Shown piece after piece: positions 45,341 to 55,874 of a DNA stretch of 64,000 nt. Origin of the DNA: Pezicula radicicola. Taxonomy: Eukaryota; Ascomycota; Leotiomycetes; Helotiales; Dermateaceae. Position 1 is the first letter of the stretch. Every line of letters begins with the position of its first letter. The translations under genes and the position numbers were made by a program. The notes beneath the pieces were generated by a model that was given only the letters and a program-made list of their open reading frames with translations, ran no database searches and was not told where the DNA came from. The DNA lies in the NCBI GenBank assembly GCA_003008705.1, contig PDUO01000068.1:3620-67619 (forward strand), read 5' to 3'.

Positions 45341-46043
45341 GAACCTAGCTATTTCAGACCAGTTCTAGAGATACCACTAATTTTTGGTGTAAACTTCGGA
45401 ATCCTAGCTACATCAGAATTCCGATAGAATGCTAGATTTTTTTGGTGTACTCCGAAATAGATAGTTTTAAAGACTAACGTTATAGAGGCTCTTAGAGTTA
45501 TTATAGCTCTTCTAAGAAACGCCTTCGACTATATATCTTCTTCCTCTAGGCTATAGAGTAAGTAGAGAGTATAAAATAAATATACACATTTAGATCTTCT
45601 AGTTAATAATATTGTTACAAATTACTCGCCTAAAGAGGTCTTAGAAGACTTTAAACCTAAACGTCTTATAAGGTTAGTAATTACAAATAGACAGGCTATA
45701 GAGGCTTTTTATATTATAAGAGAGTAAAAGAAACAAAATAAGGTTATAAAAGAGGGTAATTCTTAGTTGTTTTTACAGCAATTAATGCGTTTTAAGAGGA
45801 TAATAAATAAAAGGAAAAAAGGAATAGAAGAATTACAGTTAAAACATTACTCCTTCTATAAGTTACAGGAGGCAGGATTAGTTAATTAGGTAGATTTAAT
45901 AGCGCAAAGTAGTATTTTGTTAGTATTTTTTATAGGAGAATCTACTACCTACACCTTAGCATGTTACTACATCGTAAGTAACCTAGATATCCTGGCTACT
46001 AAATAAAAATATTCAAAAGTGGCACTCCGATATAGCTAGGTTG
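45341..46043 (+). mobile_element. Degenerate Tc1/mariner-superfamily (pogo/Fot1-like) element, 703 bp
   Basis: The ends GAACCTAGCTAT and ATAGCTAGGTTG are inverted and flanked by TA (45339-45340, 46044-46045). Inside, a plus-strand segment reads like the C-terminus of a Fot1/pogo transposase (LQQLMRFKRIINKRKKGIEE, then LKHYSFYKLQEAGL) interrupted by TAG/TAA codons. It separates the two copies of the didomain gene's 5' region. Confidence 0.6.
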
Positions 46044-46215
46044 TATCATGTATATACCTATTCCTAGTCTATGCGATTACCGACCGGACATAGTTTGTTA
46101 CAATGGAAAAGATAAGTATATATTATATACTACTTGCTAAGTTGTATATTAACTACTCGTTTTTTTAACATCACGCTTACATATTTAAAAGCGTCGTGAC
46201 ATATTTTATATTTCT

Positions 46216-48899
46216 ATAATAGACTCTTACTAGGCGTTAAAGAGCTCTTTAGACAGTATCGCATCTCATAGTCCTAAGCTCCTCCGTCACTTAGAGAACG
46301 CGTCAATTAATAGTTCCACAGCCTAAGCTGAGGACACTTTGAAATCTATTAACAACCCGCGTAAAAAGCTTATTAAGTTAGCGACACGGCTGCTTTAGCT
46401 TACTACTAATCCTAAAGAGTACCTTAAGCATTTGGCTAATAGTGTAAGTCTTGAATTACTCTGTGCTAAACCTGTGCGGCGTATGCTAACATTAATCTTA
46501 ACTAGTACTAAGAATTGACTTGTGTATAGTAGCTCGTAGATCTTAATATTCTCTAGCACCTTCCTCCTAATAGATACATCGCCTACTCTACCTTAGCCGC
46601 TTAGGCTAGGGTCCCGGAGAAGCAGCTGAAAGGCGTAGCCTAGATGGCGGTAGTAAACGGCTTCCTTAAAGAGCCTTTGCCTAGCTATGTAGCACACAGT
46701 TGCGCATTAGCTCTGCTTGCCCAAGATAATAACTTTATAAGTTAGGCCTGCTAGATGGTCAACTATTCTATGCCCGTAGCGTATAAGTTCGCCGATGCTA
46801 CTCGCCGCTAGGGCGATACCGATGCTAAGAACTAAACAGCCTTTAATCTGGCCCTAGACACCTTAGATCCTTTCTTTGATCATGTTTAGAAGACCCCGGA
46901 CCTAACTTCGATCTTTTCTAGCTACATGCGCAACGTAACTGCTTCTTAGCCTTAGAGTCTGTAGCATGCCGTAGATAGCTTTGACTAGGCTTCTCTTCCT
47001 AATGGTGCAAAGGTGGTCAATGTAGGCGGATCCTATAGCTAGCTTGCTGTCTAAATTGCCATTAAATTTCCGCATCTTAACTTTATTGTGCAAGATCTAC
47101 TAGAAACGGTCGTGACCGCTTACCTAGCGTTCAATGCAGATACTAGCATCGATGCTGTAGTTAAGTCCCACATCTAGTTCATGTCGCACGACTTCTTCCA
47201 GCCGCAGCTGGTAGTAGATGCACAGGTCTACTTCCTTCGAATGATTATTTACAACTAGCTAGATAAGGATGCTCTTATTATCCTACAACACCTTCGCACA
47301 GTCCTGGAGAGGAATCCCTCTGCCTAGATCGTCCTAATAGACACAGTGCTCCCTCCGCTAGGCTCGACGTCTGTGCTGCAGGAACAGCAGTTAAGAGTAC
47401 GAGATCTTATAATGATGTAAGTGTTTAATGTGAGGGAGCGCGAGCTGGATGACTGGAAAACACTAGTTAATCGTGTTGGCATAGAAATCACGAACCTAGA
47501 GCAACCTGATGACAGCGTCATAGGACTGTTAACTGCTTAGCTTTAGCCAACCACGGCCGTCGACTACGACGAAGTACCTTTGTCTAGTCTGCGTAACAAC
47601 AGCCTACTTAACAATTTCATCTTAAGGGCGGCGACAAACGATAAACCTGTCCTTATTATGGGTGCTAGCATTAGTGGTCTATGCCTAGCTTAGGCGCTTA
47701 AGAAAGGCAAAATTCCCTTTCAGGTTTTCGAAAGAGATCCTGCTATAGATTCGCAGCCTTAGGGATACCGCTTAAAGCTTTAAGCAGATGCTGCCGAAGC
47801 ACTTTCTAAGAGCTTACCTAAAGATGTCTACCACGTCTTCTAAACGTCGTGTGCCATCCTTACTATAGGGGAAACAGACCTAGACCTGTTTACAGGCACA
47901 GTAATTAAAAGCCGTTCTGGCGGAGGGCTGAGTGGGAAGCTTAGCTTGCGCCCTAACTATAGTGTCGACTAAGCAGCCTTCTGCACAGCCCTAATAACTG
48001 GGATTAAAGACTACATCTTCTTTAGTAAGGAGCTTACTTCTTATAAGTCCGATAGCGAGCAAGGTACTGTTACTGCCATTTTTAAGGACGGCGAAACAGT
48101 CGAAGGTCAATTCCTTGTGGGTGCAGATGGCTTGCACTTGGCGGTGCGTCGTCACTACCTGCCAAGCTATAAGCTTAAGGACACTAGAGCTGCTTGCATT
48201 TATAGGAAGACCCCGCTGACCTCTGCCGTGCTTAAGAAATTCCTAGAGAAAGGCATAAGGTAGATGACAGTTGTCTCTAACAACGCACCGATGCTCTAGT
48301 CCTGCTTTATTAGAGACGCTCTAGTGACATTGCTTCTTAAGCAAATCCGCTTTAGCGATGCTAGCCGTTCGCAGCACTAGCTGCTAGCAGATTATATTTA
48401 TTAGGCGCTTATTAGACCTAAGCAACGCTTTCGTTAGGATAACGGCAGGGCTACATACAAAGCTGGCAGCTTAACCGCAGAGCTAACAGCGACGGAGTCG
48501 GCTCGTCTAAGTATGTCTATCACAGAGGAATGGTATCCCTCTATCTGTTTGGTGTTCAAACTGCAGGACACACGACAAGCGACACTTATTCGCGTCGTTT
48601 CTTCGGCTCCCAATGTTCCTGCTTAGAAGCCGTCGGCCCTGGTGACCTTACTTAGTGATGCAGTCCATCCTATAAGTCCTTATAGCGGAGTGGGAGCGTA
48701 GACTGCAATTTGTGATGCTGCTAGTCTTGCTAAGATACTTATCACTGCCCACAGATCGCCTACATCACAGTCTGTTGGAGCCTTTGAGGAGGACATGAGA
48801 AAGCGTGCGTACCGTAGCATTCTTCATAGTGAGATTGGTTTAAAGAAGATGTTTAGGCTGCGCTTGCTAGAAGACTGTGAGCCTTGGACGGGCTAGTAA
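46216..48899 (+). pseudogene. RIP-inactivated O-methyltransferase / FAD-monooxygenase didomain gene (CTB3/ElcB-like)
   Basis: One reading frame can be followed for the whole length, with no frameshift, interrupted by more than 30 in-frame stops. All are TAG or TAA, at positions where TGG, CAG or CAA would be expected; none is TGA. An intron of about 86 bp lies at ~46444-46529. The likely start codon reads ATA instead of ATG. The N-terminal half is an O-methyltransferase, recognisable by VPEKQLKGVA, KVVNVGGSYS (SAM site, damaged) and a FFQPQ / MIIYN stretch. The C-terminal half is a FAD monooxygenase with VLIMGASISGLCLA (a damaged GxGxxG) and EGQFLVGADGLHLAVRRHY. In the cercosporin pathway the fused enzyme methylates and oxidatively opens nor-toralactone, so its loss should block the pathway. 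The C-to-T and G-to-A pattern, restricted to CpA/TpG contexts, is classic RIP. Confidence 0.9.
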
Positions 48900-49334
48900 A
48901 GACTTGACTGAAAATTTACAGAGTACTAAATGTTAATTATACTTCTGTTAATTAGTGCGGCTTTCTGTACTGGTCCTAAGCCCTTACATGTAATCCGGAA
49001 GGGATTACTCTGTAATATGTAGCGTATTTAGAGGCTTTAAATACTTAGAACAGAAAATAATATGAAATGGGAACCTAATAAATAGTAACGTACTGTACTA
49101 CCTACCCTACTACTGAGTGCACTAAACCGCCAAATGCACTAAGTTACGCATACTTACGCTGTTTTGGAAAGAGCAAGTCAACTATAACAGAGAAAAAATG
49201 GTGTTATTGCCTTTATATATGTTCTCCTATATTCTCTTAAGCTTAGTCTTTGCTTAATTAAGAGAACGTACCTCGCCTAGGGTACTCTATTTCCTCTTAA
49301 AGTAGGCAGGCCCATTTAAATTGAGGGTGCAAGA
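48900..49334. other. Intergenic, nothing recognised
   Basis: RIP-shifted, AT-rich sequence between the didomain pseudogene and the hAT fragment. Confidence 0.4.
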
Positions 49335-49335
49335 C

Positions 49336-49896
49336 TACAGACGCCAATTAAGCAATAGAAGCGTCTGTTTTCTTATAATAGTTAATAGCGGTGTTCTAAG
49401 CAAGAATAATTGAGATCTGCATGCCGGGGTGGTTGCTAAAAGATCCGGCTTTTGCTTCTGTCTCAAGCCTTTTAAAATAGGCGAGGATATACTCGAAAAC
49501 TGGAAGGATTTCCCATATAGCACTATGTGACGCACCCTCCTTTTCGTCGTGGCTAATCAACGCATTGCCCTCCAGAGATTTGGTAAGAAGGAACAGTGGT
49601 TCCAGCTGCTGTTTTATGATTTCAAGAGCTACCCACTCGTCGTCCGAAAGGCGGTCTTCCAAATAGGTCTCTGAATCAAGAGGATCCTTAGACACCCTAA
49701 GTTTAGAAGCATATAAATCAAGAGCCTCCCGGAGTTCTAAAGCGCGCTGTATCATTAAATATGTAGAGTTCCAACGAATGCCTTCGTCCAAAACAGGCTT
49801 CCATATCTTCCCTTCTGCCACACCAATATTGTCTGTTTCTTGAATTTTTTTGAAAACATCGGTTCGTTTTCTAGATGCCATGACATGTGCAACCAA
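49336..49896 (-). pseudogene. hAT-family transposase fragment
   Basis: A minus-strand frame of 166 codons contains KPVLDEGIRWNSTYLMIQRAL, the W-N-S-T-Y region of the hAT transposase RNase H-like core, followed by EWVALEIIKQQLEPLFLLTKSLEG and a helical tail. The N-terminal zinc finger and the C-terminal dimerisation domain are absent. Its right end meets telomere-type hexamers at 49908. Unlike its neighbours it has few RIP-type stops. Probably a fragment left by partial deletion. Confidence 0.75.
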
Positions 49897-49907
49897 GTTA
49901 TGAAGCT

Positions 49908-49922
49908 TTAGGGTTAGGGTTA
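49908..49922 (+). repeat. Telomere-type repeat, two TTAGGG units
   Basis: TTTAGGGTTAGGGTT directly next to the hAT fragment. Short, so it may come from break repair rather than a former chromosome end. Confidence 0.6.
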
Positions 49923-49985
49923 AGACAAAGCCTAGTTTCTAATAAGCGAAATAGCTGACCCAGATTTTACCTCCCGATTATTACT

Positions 49986-50044
49986 AATTCGGATTCACCG
50001 ACGCAACGACATTACAGATAATGTTATACCGGTGAATCCGAATT
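49986..50044. repeat. 15 bp perfect inverted repeat, 29-base loop
   Basis: Arms AATTCGGATTCACCG and CGGTGAATCCGAATT can form a stable hairpin. No flanking duplication was seen. Possibly the end of a foldback element. Confidence 0.6.
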
Positions 50045-50918
50045 GGTAAAGTGGTGAAAGCTCCGGTTGCTTGAGCCACATCTGCTTCGACTAGGTCGGA
50101 AAGGTTCCAAGGAGTCTTCGAATACATATCATCAAGTATATAAGCTATATTAACAGGCTATAATCATGAAAACTCGGCTAGTTAGATTCTGTTTAAGTTT
50201 TCAGAGATCTATAGTCCTAGGGTTTTTAACTAGAAAGACAATTATATAAAGTCGGAGTACAATTAAATTCAAGTCCGCGAATAGGGTTTAGAAAGTCAAT
50301 ACCTTCACCTTTAGTAAACAGTAAATACTACTTTTTAACTTTCTTAAAACCGGTGAAAATGTAATTATAGTAAGTACCCTTACTTTTCATATAAACAAGC
50401 TATAGGATAAAGCAGCCGGGTGAGACAGCAAGCCCTAGGGTATACAGGACATATGATACAAATATGTGAAGTAACACTTGAATGATATTACAATATTTAC
50501 AAACAACCTATTTGGTGCACACAAACAATTTGTTTAATTTTTAACATTTGTGTAAAATTATATTTGCACCTTATTATCTAAAGTTCAGGAGTCCTCCTTA
50601 CAAGGTACGTACATTCCATTCATGGACCCATTCCTTAACCTTCCTAGTCTCTGCCTTATACGCATAGTGAATATAAGCCGGAGGTTCGGTAATACTGTAG
50701 TGTTATTGCTAAAGCTTGCTCCCTTAATTAGAATTCTATTACCCACGTGTTTCCGGATCTTAGAGGCCATCGGCGAGTGTGATATAGCATAAAGAAAAGG
50801 ATCTTTATTACGATCAACGTAGAGCAGGCGTAGTACAGTGATAGTAATATTGCTATATCTGTTGATACAATCAACTAGGACTTGGTGGTCCTTGGCTGTG
50901 GAGGGAGATATATTAGTA
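50045..50918. other. Intergenic, nothing recognised
   Basis: AT-rich in parts; the open frame 50585-50770 (minus) has no recognisable motif. Confidence 0.35.
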
Positions 50919-51049
50919 TCCCCCTATCCTAAAATAATGGATATTTGGCGGGCCGGTAGCCAGGGGTCTCTGGCCAATAATACTACGACCAAAAATCTGG
51001 ATTGATTAACCCACCGTCCCACTAAATAGCTATTATTTAGGCGGGGGAG
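50919..51049. mobile_element. MITE family M3, copy a (131 bp)
   Basis: Terminal inverted repeats of ~35 bp start with a C-rich run (TCCCCCTATCCTAAAATAATGG against CTCCCCCGCCTAAATAATAG) and are flanked by TA. A related copy is at 63812-63950. Confidence 0.6.
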
Positions 51050-52046
51050 TACAAGGTCTGTTTGCGAGAGACTCGGTTCTAGGGGAGAGGATACGAATAC
51101 CGAGAGCGAAAGCAAAGGTGCACACTTCCGTTAAGTAATGTACTTTGTATAGGCCTAAATAATCTTGCCTTTTGTGTCGGTGCGTTCTCTTGAATATTCT
51201 ATCTACTGGGGTCTTACAGCTAATAGCCGACAAAGAATACACAGATTTTTGCTGTTCTAGGTAAAGTCCTCTCTAGAAGTATAGACGTAGAAGGCAAGAT
51301 TAAAAAGGCTTGTACGAAGTAAATCTAGGGAACGAGAGAGCATCGCTAGTACTAGAGCTAGGTTAGCGGTAAAAAAAAATAACCTACTATTGCGCTATCA
51401 GTTAGCGTTATTTGGGGAAAGTTAGAGCTGAGGAACTCTTAAGGCCACGAAATACTCGTACTAAGGATAAATAAACGTTAAATTTAACGTTGCTCGTCAC
51501 CTAATAATTAACGTTTATTCATCCCTAGTACGAGTAACTTGCCTCGTATAGGGCAAAACGATCTACAGTAGGGAATCTGACTAATGAGCTTAATATCTTA
51601 GATGCACGAGTATGACACGTTACGAGTTAGGTAAACTTTAAATTGACTTTAAGCTGCATTGAACAACTGGGAAAGAGAAACCTTAAGATTTATCCCTTCG
51701 GCAACTGCCTAGTGTATTTACAAGGGTAAGAGAACATTATTTTAGCGAATCTCATCATGGGCCAAATTAAGCGAGGGCCAACGGTCGTAGAGTATTATAG
51801 ACTCCCTAGCTATGCTAGGCACCTGTTACTAGACGAGGGGATACACTTCTATATCTTCTATCTTCTATTATATATTAGTACTAAATTCTAAAGTGGTCCC
51901 GACGAATCCTCCTTTTGATAGATTGGTTTGCAGCCAAGATCACATGATTCTACCTTAAATTCGACTAACTCTAATTCTACCTATTCAACCTGCAATTCTA
52001 CTTGCAATACGCTCTGGCACGCTCTAGAGGCTCTATACACTTTCTA
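51050..52046. other. Intergenic, nothing coding recognised
   Basis: Holds micro-MITE M2b (51455-51534). The remainder is mixed AT-rich sequence without supported genes. Confidence 0.35.
51455..51534. mobile_element. Micro-MITE family M2, copy b (80 bp)
   Basis: Same ends as 29642-29729: CTCGTACTA / TAGTACGAG, TA on both sides (51453-51454, 51535-51536). The internal AATAAACGTTAA / TTAACGTTTATT pair is also inverted. Confidence 0.8.
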
Positions 52047-53228
52047 CTTCGTACATGGCCGAATAATTCAGCCCCCCCCCTAACATCTGTACACACTATA
52101 TACTTGGCAATGCTGTTTTAAGTCAATATCCTAGTATTTTGTATATCCTCCTTCTACTAAAATCACCTCAATGTATCTATCGTCTATTCCCCTAACTAAA
52201 TCCCTAATTGTAGCCTTAGTTATTGATTCCCAAGCTTCCTAAACTACAGCCTTTAGTCTCTTATAAGAACTATGAACCTCTGGGTATTTCCTTTGTATTA
52301 TCCTAAATAGTCTTAATAGGATTAAGATTAGGAGAGTTTGCAGGCCATTTTATAGGCTTAATCCTAATAGCTTCAAGGACAGGCATTGCAAAAGCAGAAG
52401 AATAGCCTTTTGCGTTATCTTGTTGGAATAAAAGCTTAGGGTATTCCAAGAGGATCTCTTGAATTAAAGGGATTATAATCCCAGAATAAGAGCCTTCATT
52501 TATTGTCTCCTAATTCTTCTCCTAAAACAAGCCTCTATGTCTACTATATTTCCTAGAAACAGAGCCCCAAAACATCCACCCTATTTTACGTTAATAGCGA
52601 GGCTTAACACAATCTTTAAGGTAGAGCTCTAATTCCCCAATCTTCCTAGTTATATATGTCTTTGTATGCCGCCTAGGCTGTACCCAAGTCTCATTACCCT
52701 ATAGAACCCGATCCTATGCCTTATCAGTCCAGAATAGGTGGTCCCAAGCCTATTCAAGCCTAGCCTTCTTATATTCGTCGGACAAGAGTTAGGGTTAAAT
52801 CCTTCTCTTTTAAAGGCTTATCGAATAGCATTTTTATTACAATCCTAACCTAAAAGAGCTGGCATTTCTAACTAAGGCACATGTCAGTTTCCTTTCAAAG
52901 CTATTACCCATTTAATAAGGCGCTTTCGTTGTGGAGTATTAAGGACAACCTTACGACTAGACCTCTTCCTTTAAGGCGTTAATCGATGAGAAAGGTTTAT
53001 ACTCGAAGTCGGTTATTGCATGTATAATCTTCCGTATGTGTTTTCGGGGTAGGAACCATCTATGTCTAGTCTATAATAGTTAGCAGGGGTTACAGTAGAG
53101 AATAGAGTAGAAACGCGGGGGTCTAAACATCATATACACATTGGCTGACCTACCCCTGCTACAGAAGATTGGAGAGTACTGTAGTAGTGCACAGATGTGG
53201 GGGCTGAATTATTCGGCCAAGTACGAAG
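52047..53228 (-). mobile_element. Tc1/mariner element with decayed transposase, 1182 bp
   Basis: Inverted ends starting CTTCGTACATGGCCGAATAA / TTATTCGGCCAAGTACGAAG are flanked by TA (52045-52046, 53229-53230). On the minus strand the DDE catalytic region is readable: LLEYPKLLFQQDNAKGYSS with the second Asp, then WPANSPNLNPIK where the third catalytic acid (Glu) reads as Lys. Several TAG/TAA codons interrupt it. Full-length but inactive. Confidence 0.85.
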
Positions 53229-54005
53229 TAAGGTACGATCCCTAAGCGAATCCTTCTACATTAAGATAAGTTTTTTTGACGTCTAAGTGACCCCTTGTAG
53301 ACCCACTAACAATACTTATGTGCTGTACCTCTGTACCTTTGTAGTACTGTATAGTGCGAGATGCGCTATATAAGGTTAAATTTGACGCTACGGTATGTGA
53401 ACGTGGGAACGGTATCGCAGGGGTAGTGCTAAGAATTAGGGTTTCTGGCAGAACAACAGATAGAGCGTCTTAACAGCCTAATCGTCGGGTTAGTCACGAA
53501 ACTCTTACATCGCGTTAGTCACAGGACCTCGTACGTCGCATGCGCTCGCAATGGAAGAGGCGAGTGACTAAGTCTGCGATTATAGGAAATGAAAATGAGT
53601 GATTGCTATAGGCATTAAGCACTAAACCCAAGCCTAAGGTGCCTGTATTCCTCTGATATTACAGGGCTCTGCGAGCCTTGGCACTGAACTCTGTGATTCC
53701 TGTAACCTTTTTTTTGCCGTGGCCTTCCTTTGTACAAGATAATTTGCGCAACCTAACTACGAGGAGGCGAGTTTCTGAGCTATAATGAGCGTGGCCTCTG
53801 CAGCGAGGGCAAACTATAATCGCACTAGGAGCCGAATTTACTGGAAAACGGAGTCGACTCGGGACCGAAGCTCCTACAAAACCTGCATGTACTGATAGAT
53901 ATGTAGATAGGGGCGAAGTCTTAGAACATTGGGCGTACTGACCTAATGCGCAAGCTCTAACGTGTACACCTACCGCTTTCCACATATTACTAGTCACTAT
54001 TAACA
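53229..54005. other. Upstream region of the decayed regulator gene
   Basis: 777 bp with no supported gene. Contains two near copies of a 'GTTAGTCAC...' motif at ~53500-53530. Probably the former promoter of the AflR-type gene. Confidence 0.35.
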
Positions 54006-55320
54006 ATGGCAACCCAAACTCCCGGCGACGACATGAATCATGCTTATAATCGCAAACAACGGAAGGTACGCAACTCCTGTAACGCTTACAGTTCTTAGAA
54101 GATTCGTTGCAGCAAGGAGCGCCTAAAATGTTACCGCTGCGCCGCGAAGAGACTTAAATGCGAATACAGCATTTTAAGGCGTACTAGAGAACGTCCTCGC
54201 GTTCTTGCTTCGCCCCCCCCCTACCATGCCTGAGAGCCAAGGCACAACATCACTGCTAATGAGAGACACTCTACTATTAGCAATATCGAACTCGCCTTCC
54301 ATATCCCAACTAGAGCAGCCTTCAGAGCAGCCTGCAGAGCAACTGTTGGGGTTTTAAGACGACATTAGCTAGATGCTGTGTGCGACGCCGGACTTAGATA
54401 TTCGGGGGGACCAGAGTCTATGCTTTAACACAACAGCGCCGCATGACTTTGGCTCTCTAATGGATTTTAACGACCGAACTGCTTTAGTGAACAAGTTATC
54501 TAGATTGATACCCACTCCTCTAATCTAAGAGTATGATCTCAACTCTACTTTCGACTAATCTTATGATCACAGGCCTCAGCCATTAGACATACCGCCGAGA
54601 CGTTCAGAGGGCACGGATTCCGCGCACACCAGCTCAAGCTCCTATTTAGAGAACGGAATTCCTCGTCGAAGAAAGGTCTATGACTGTACAACCGAGGCCT
54701 TGGACATCCTAGCGGATTTCCATTTGTTGGCACAAAGTTGCCTCACTGTAGCAAAAGACCCCGCTGGTACGATGTATTCGGAACGCTCACTCGATGATAC
54801 TCCTTGAGAAATGGGTACAGTGTTGTCACACAATCGCGAAGCCCTACGAAAGCTTAACAATCTTCTTAACTGTCGATGTTCCCTAAGATAGGAAGTACTC
54901 GTGCTAGTCTATTTGGCTATATACAAAGCTGTCAGCTGGTATGCGGCAATCCTGGATGATGATAGTGTATCACAAGATGATTAGTCACAATCTCCGCTTT
55001 TCGGCCAGATCGCAAGAACACTAACGTTCATGGGAAGTTACTGCTTGGACAGGCAGGCGCAACGGCTAGTAAGTGCACATCTGGTCTTAACACAGCTCAG
55101 AGAGCACATCGACCCTCTCATGAAGAGATTGGGCCATTGGCACTCTTTAGCGGCCAGCTATAAGTCGTTATCGTCAACACCATCATATCTAGATTCATCG
55201 TCTTCGACGGTATCGATCAGGACAGGTCGTGAGTCGAGCGTCATCGAACATCATTATTAGACCCTCTAGGATGAACTTAATCAGATTACTTCTAAAGCCA
55301 ACAGTATTAAGCATATATGA
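54006..55320 (+). pseudogene. RIP-inactivated AflR-type Zn2Cys6 regulator (CTB8-like)
   Basis: From the ATG at 54006 the N-terminal binuclear cluster is readable but damaged: SCNAYSS, then TAG, then KIRCSKERLKCYRC and KRLKCEYS. One cluster Cys reads Tyr (TGC to TAC), a CAG-type codon is TAG, and a conserved Pro reads Leu. All are C-to-T/G-to-A changes. Around 55030-55257 a segment typical of AflR-family C-termini remains open (GSYCLDRQAQR, LVLTQLREHIDPLMKRLGHW). More stops lie between. AflR-like proteins activate polyketide clusters; in the cercosporin cluster this role is played by CTB8. Its loss predicts poor or absent cluster expression unless another regulator compensates. Homology to the AflR family is clear; the CTB8 role is inferred from context. 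Confidence 0.82.
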
Positions 55321-55801
55321 GGTGTTTGCGTATTAAGTCGAGTGCGATATCTTTTGAATAGCTGGGAGATCTCTCACTATTATACATCATTCTACAGCTT
55401 GATATAACTCATATCATATGATAATGTGTAAGCTATTAAGGACGGGTTGAAACAGCGAGTACAAGGCCAGCTTCACACTCCCCTTTAACATTGTTTGGAG
55501 TGGGATAATTGGACAGGTTAGATAGAAAAGAGTGCGGGGTGCAAGCCTTCCACTCTAAAAGAGGCAATACAATGGATGTGTGGGCTGGCCATCCTCGTCA
55601 TATTATCAAGCGAACTTCTCAGCGCATTGGCATTGGCAAGAGGCGCGGCTGCATTGTAACAGAGTTATGGCCGATTCCCGATGTTTATTATATCAGATTT
55701 AATGACTGTTATATTGGAATTAATTAAGCTATTGCGATTTAACCTTAGGTCAATCATCCGTAAAAGCCTCGTATTCGTTTTGTAAGCGAAGAATATTAGT
55801 G
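55321..55801. other. Intergenic, nothing recognised
   Basis: No supported gene; ends at an assembly gap. Confidence 0.35.
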
Positions 55802-55816
55802 NNNNNNNNNNNNNNN
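55802..55816. other. Assembly gap (15 N)
   Basis: Fifteen undetermined bases followed by a C homopolymer run; the true gap length is unknown. Confidence 0.99.
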
Positions 55817-55874
55817 CCCCCCCGCCCCTCCTTGTATGTTAGCTATTCAGTGGATCCTTAAGCAGGGTTATGTA

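Noticed and set aside
46216..48899. Stop-codon reassignment (TAG read as Trp or Gln) in the stop-rich frame
   Set aside because: Intact genes in the same window end in TAG (HET gene at 8965, PKS at 37816, methyltransferase at 56567), TAA also occurs at expected Gln codons, and the damage includes ATG-to-ATA and Gly-to-Ser changes. RIP explains all of it.
53659..54012. 117-codon minus-strand frame overlapping the start of the decayed regulator
   Set aside because: Falls in the former promoter; no motif and no matching upstream exon.
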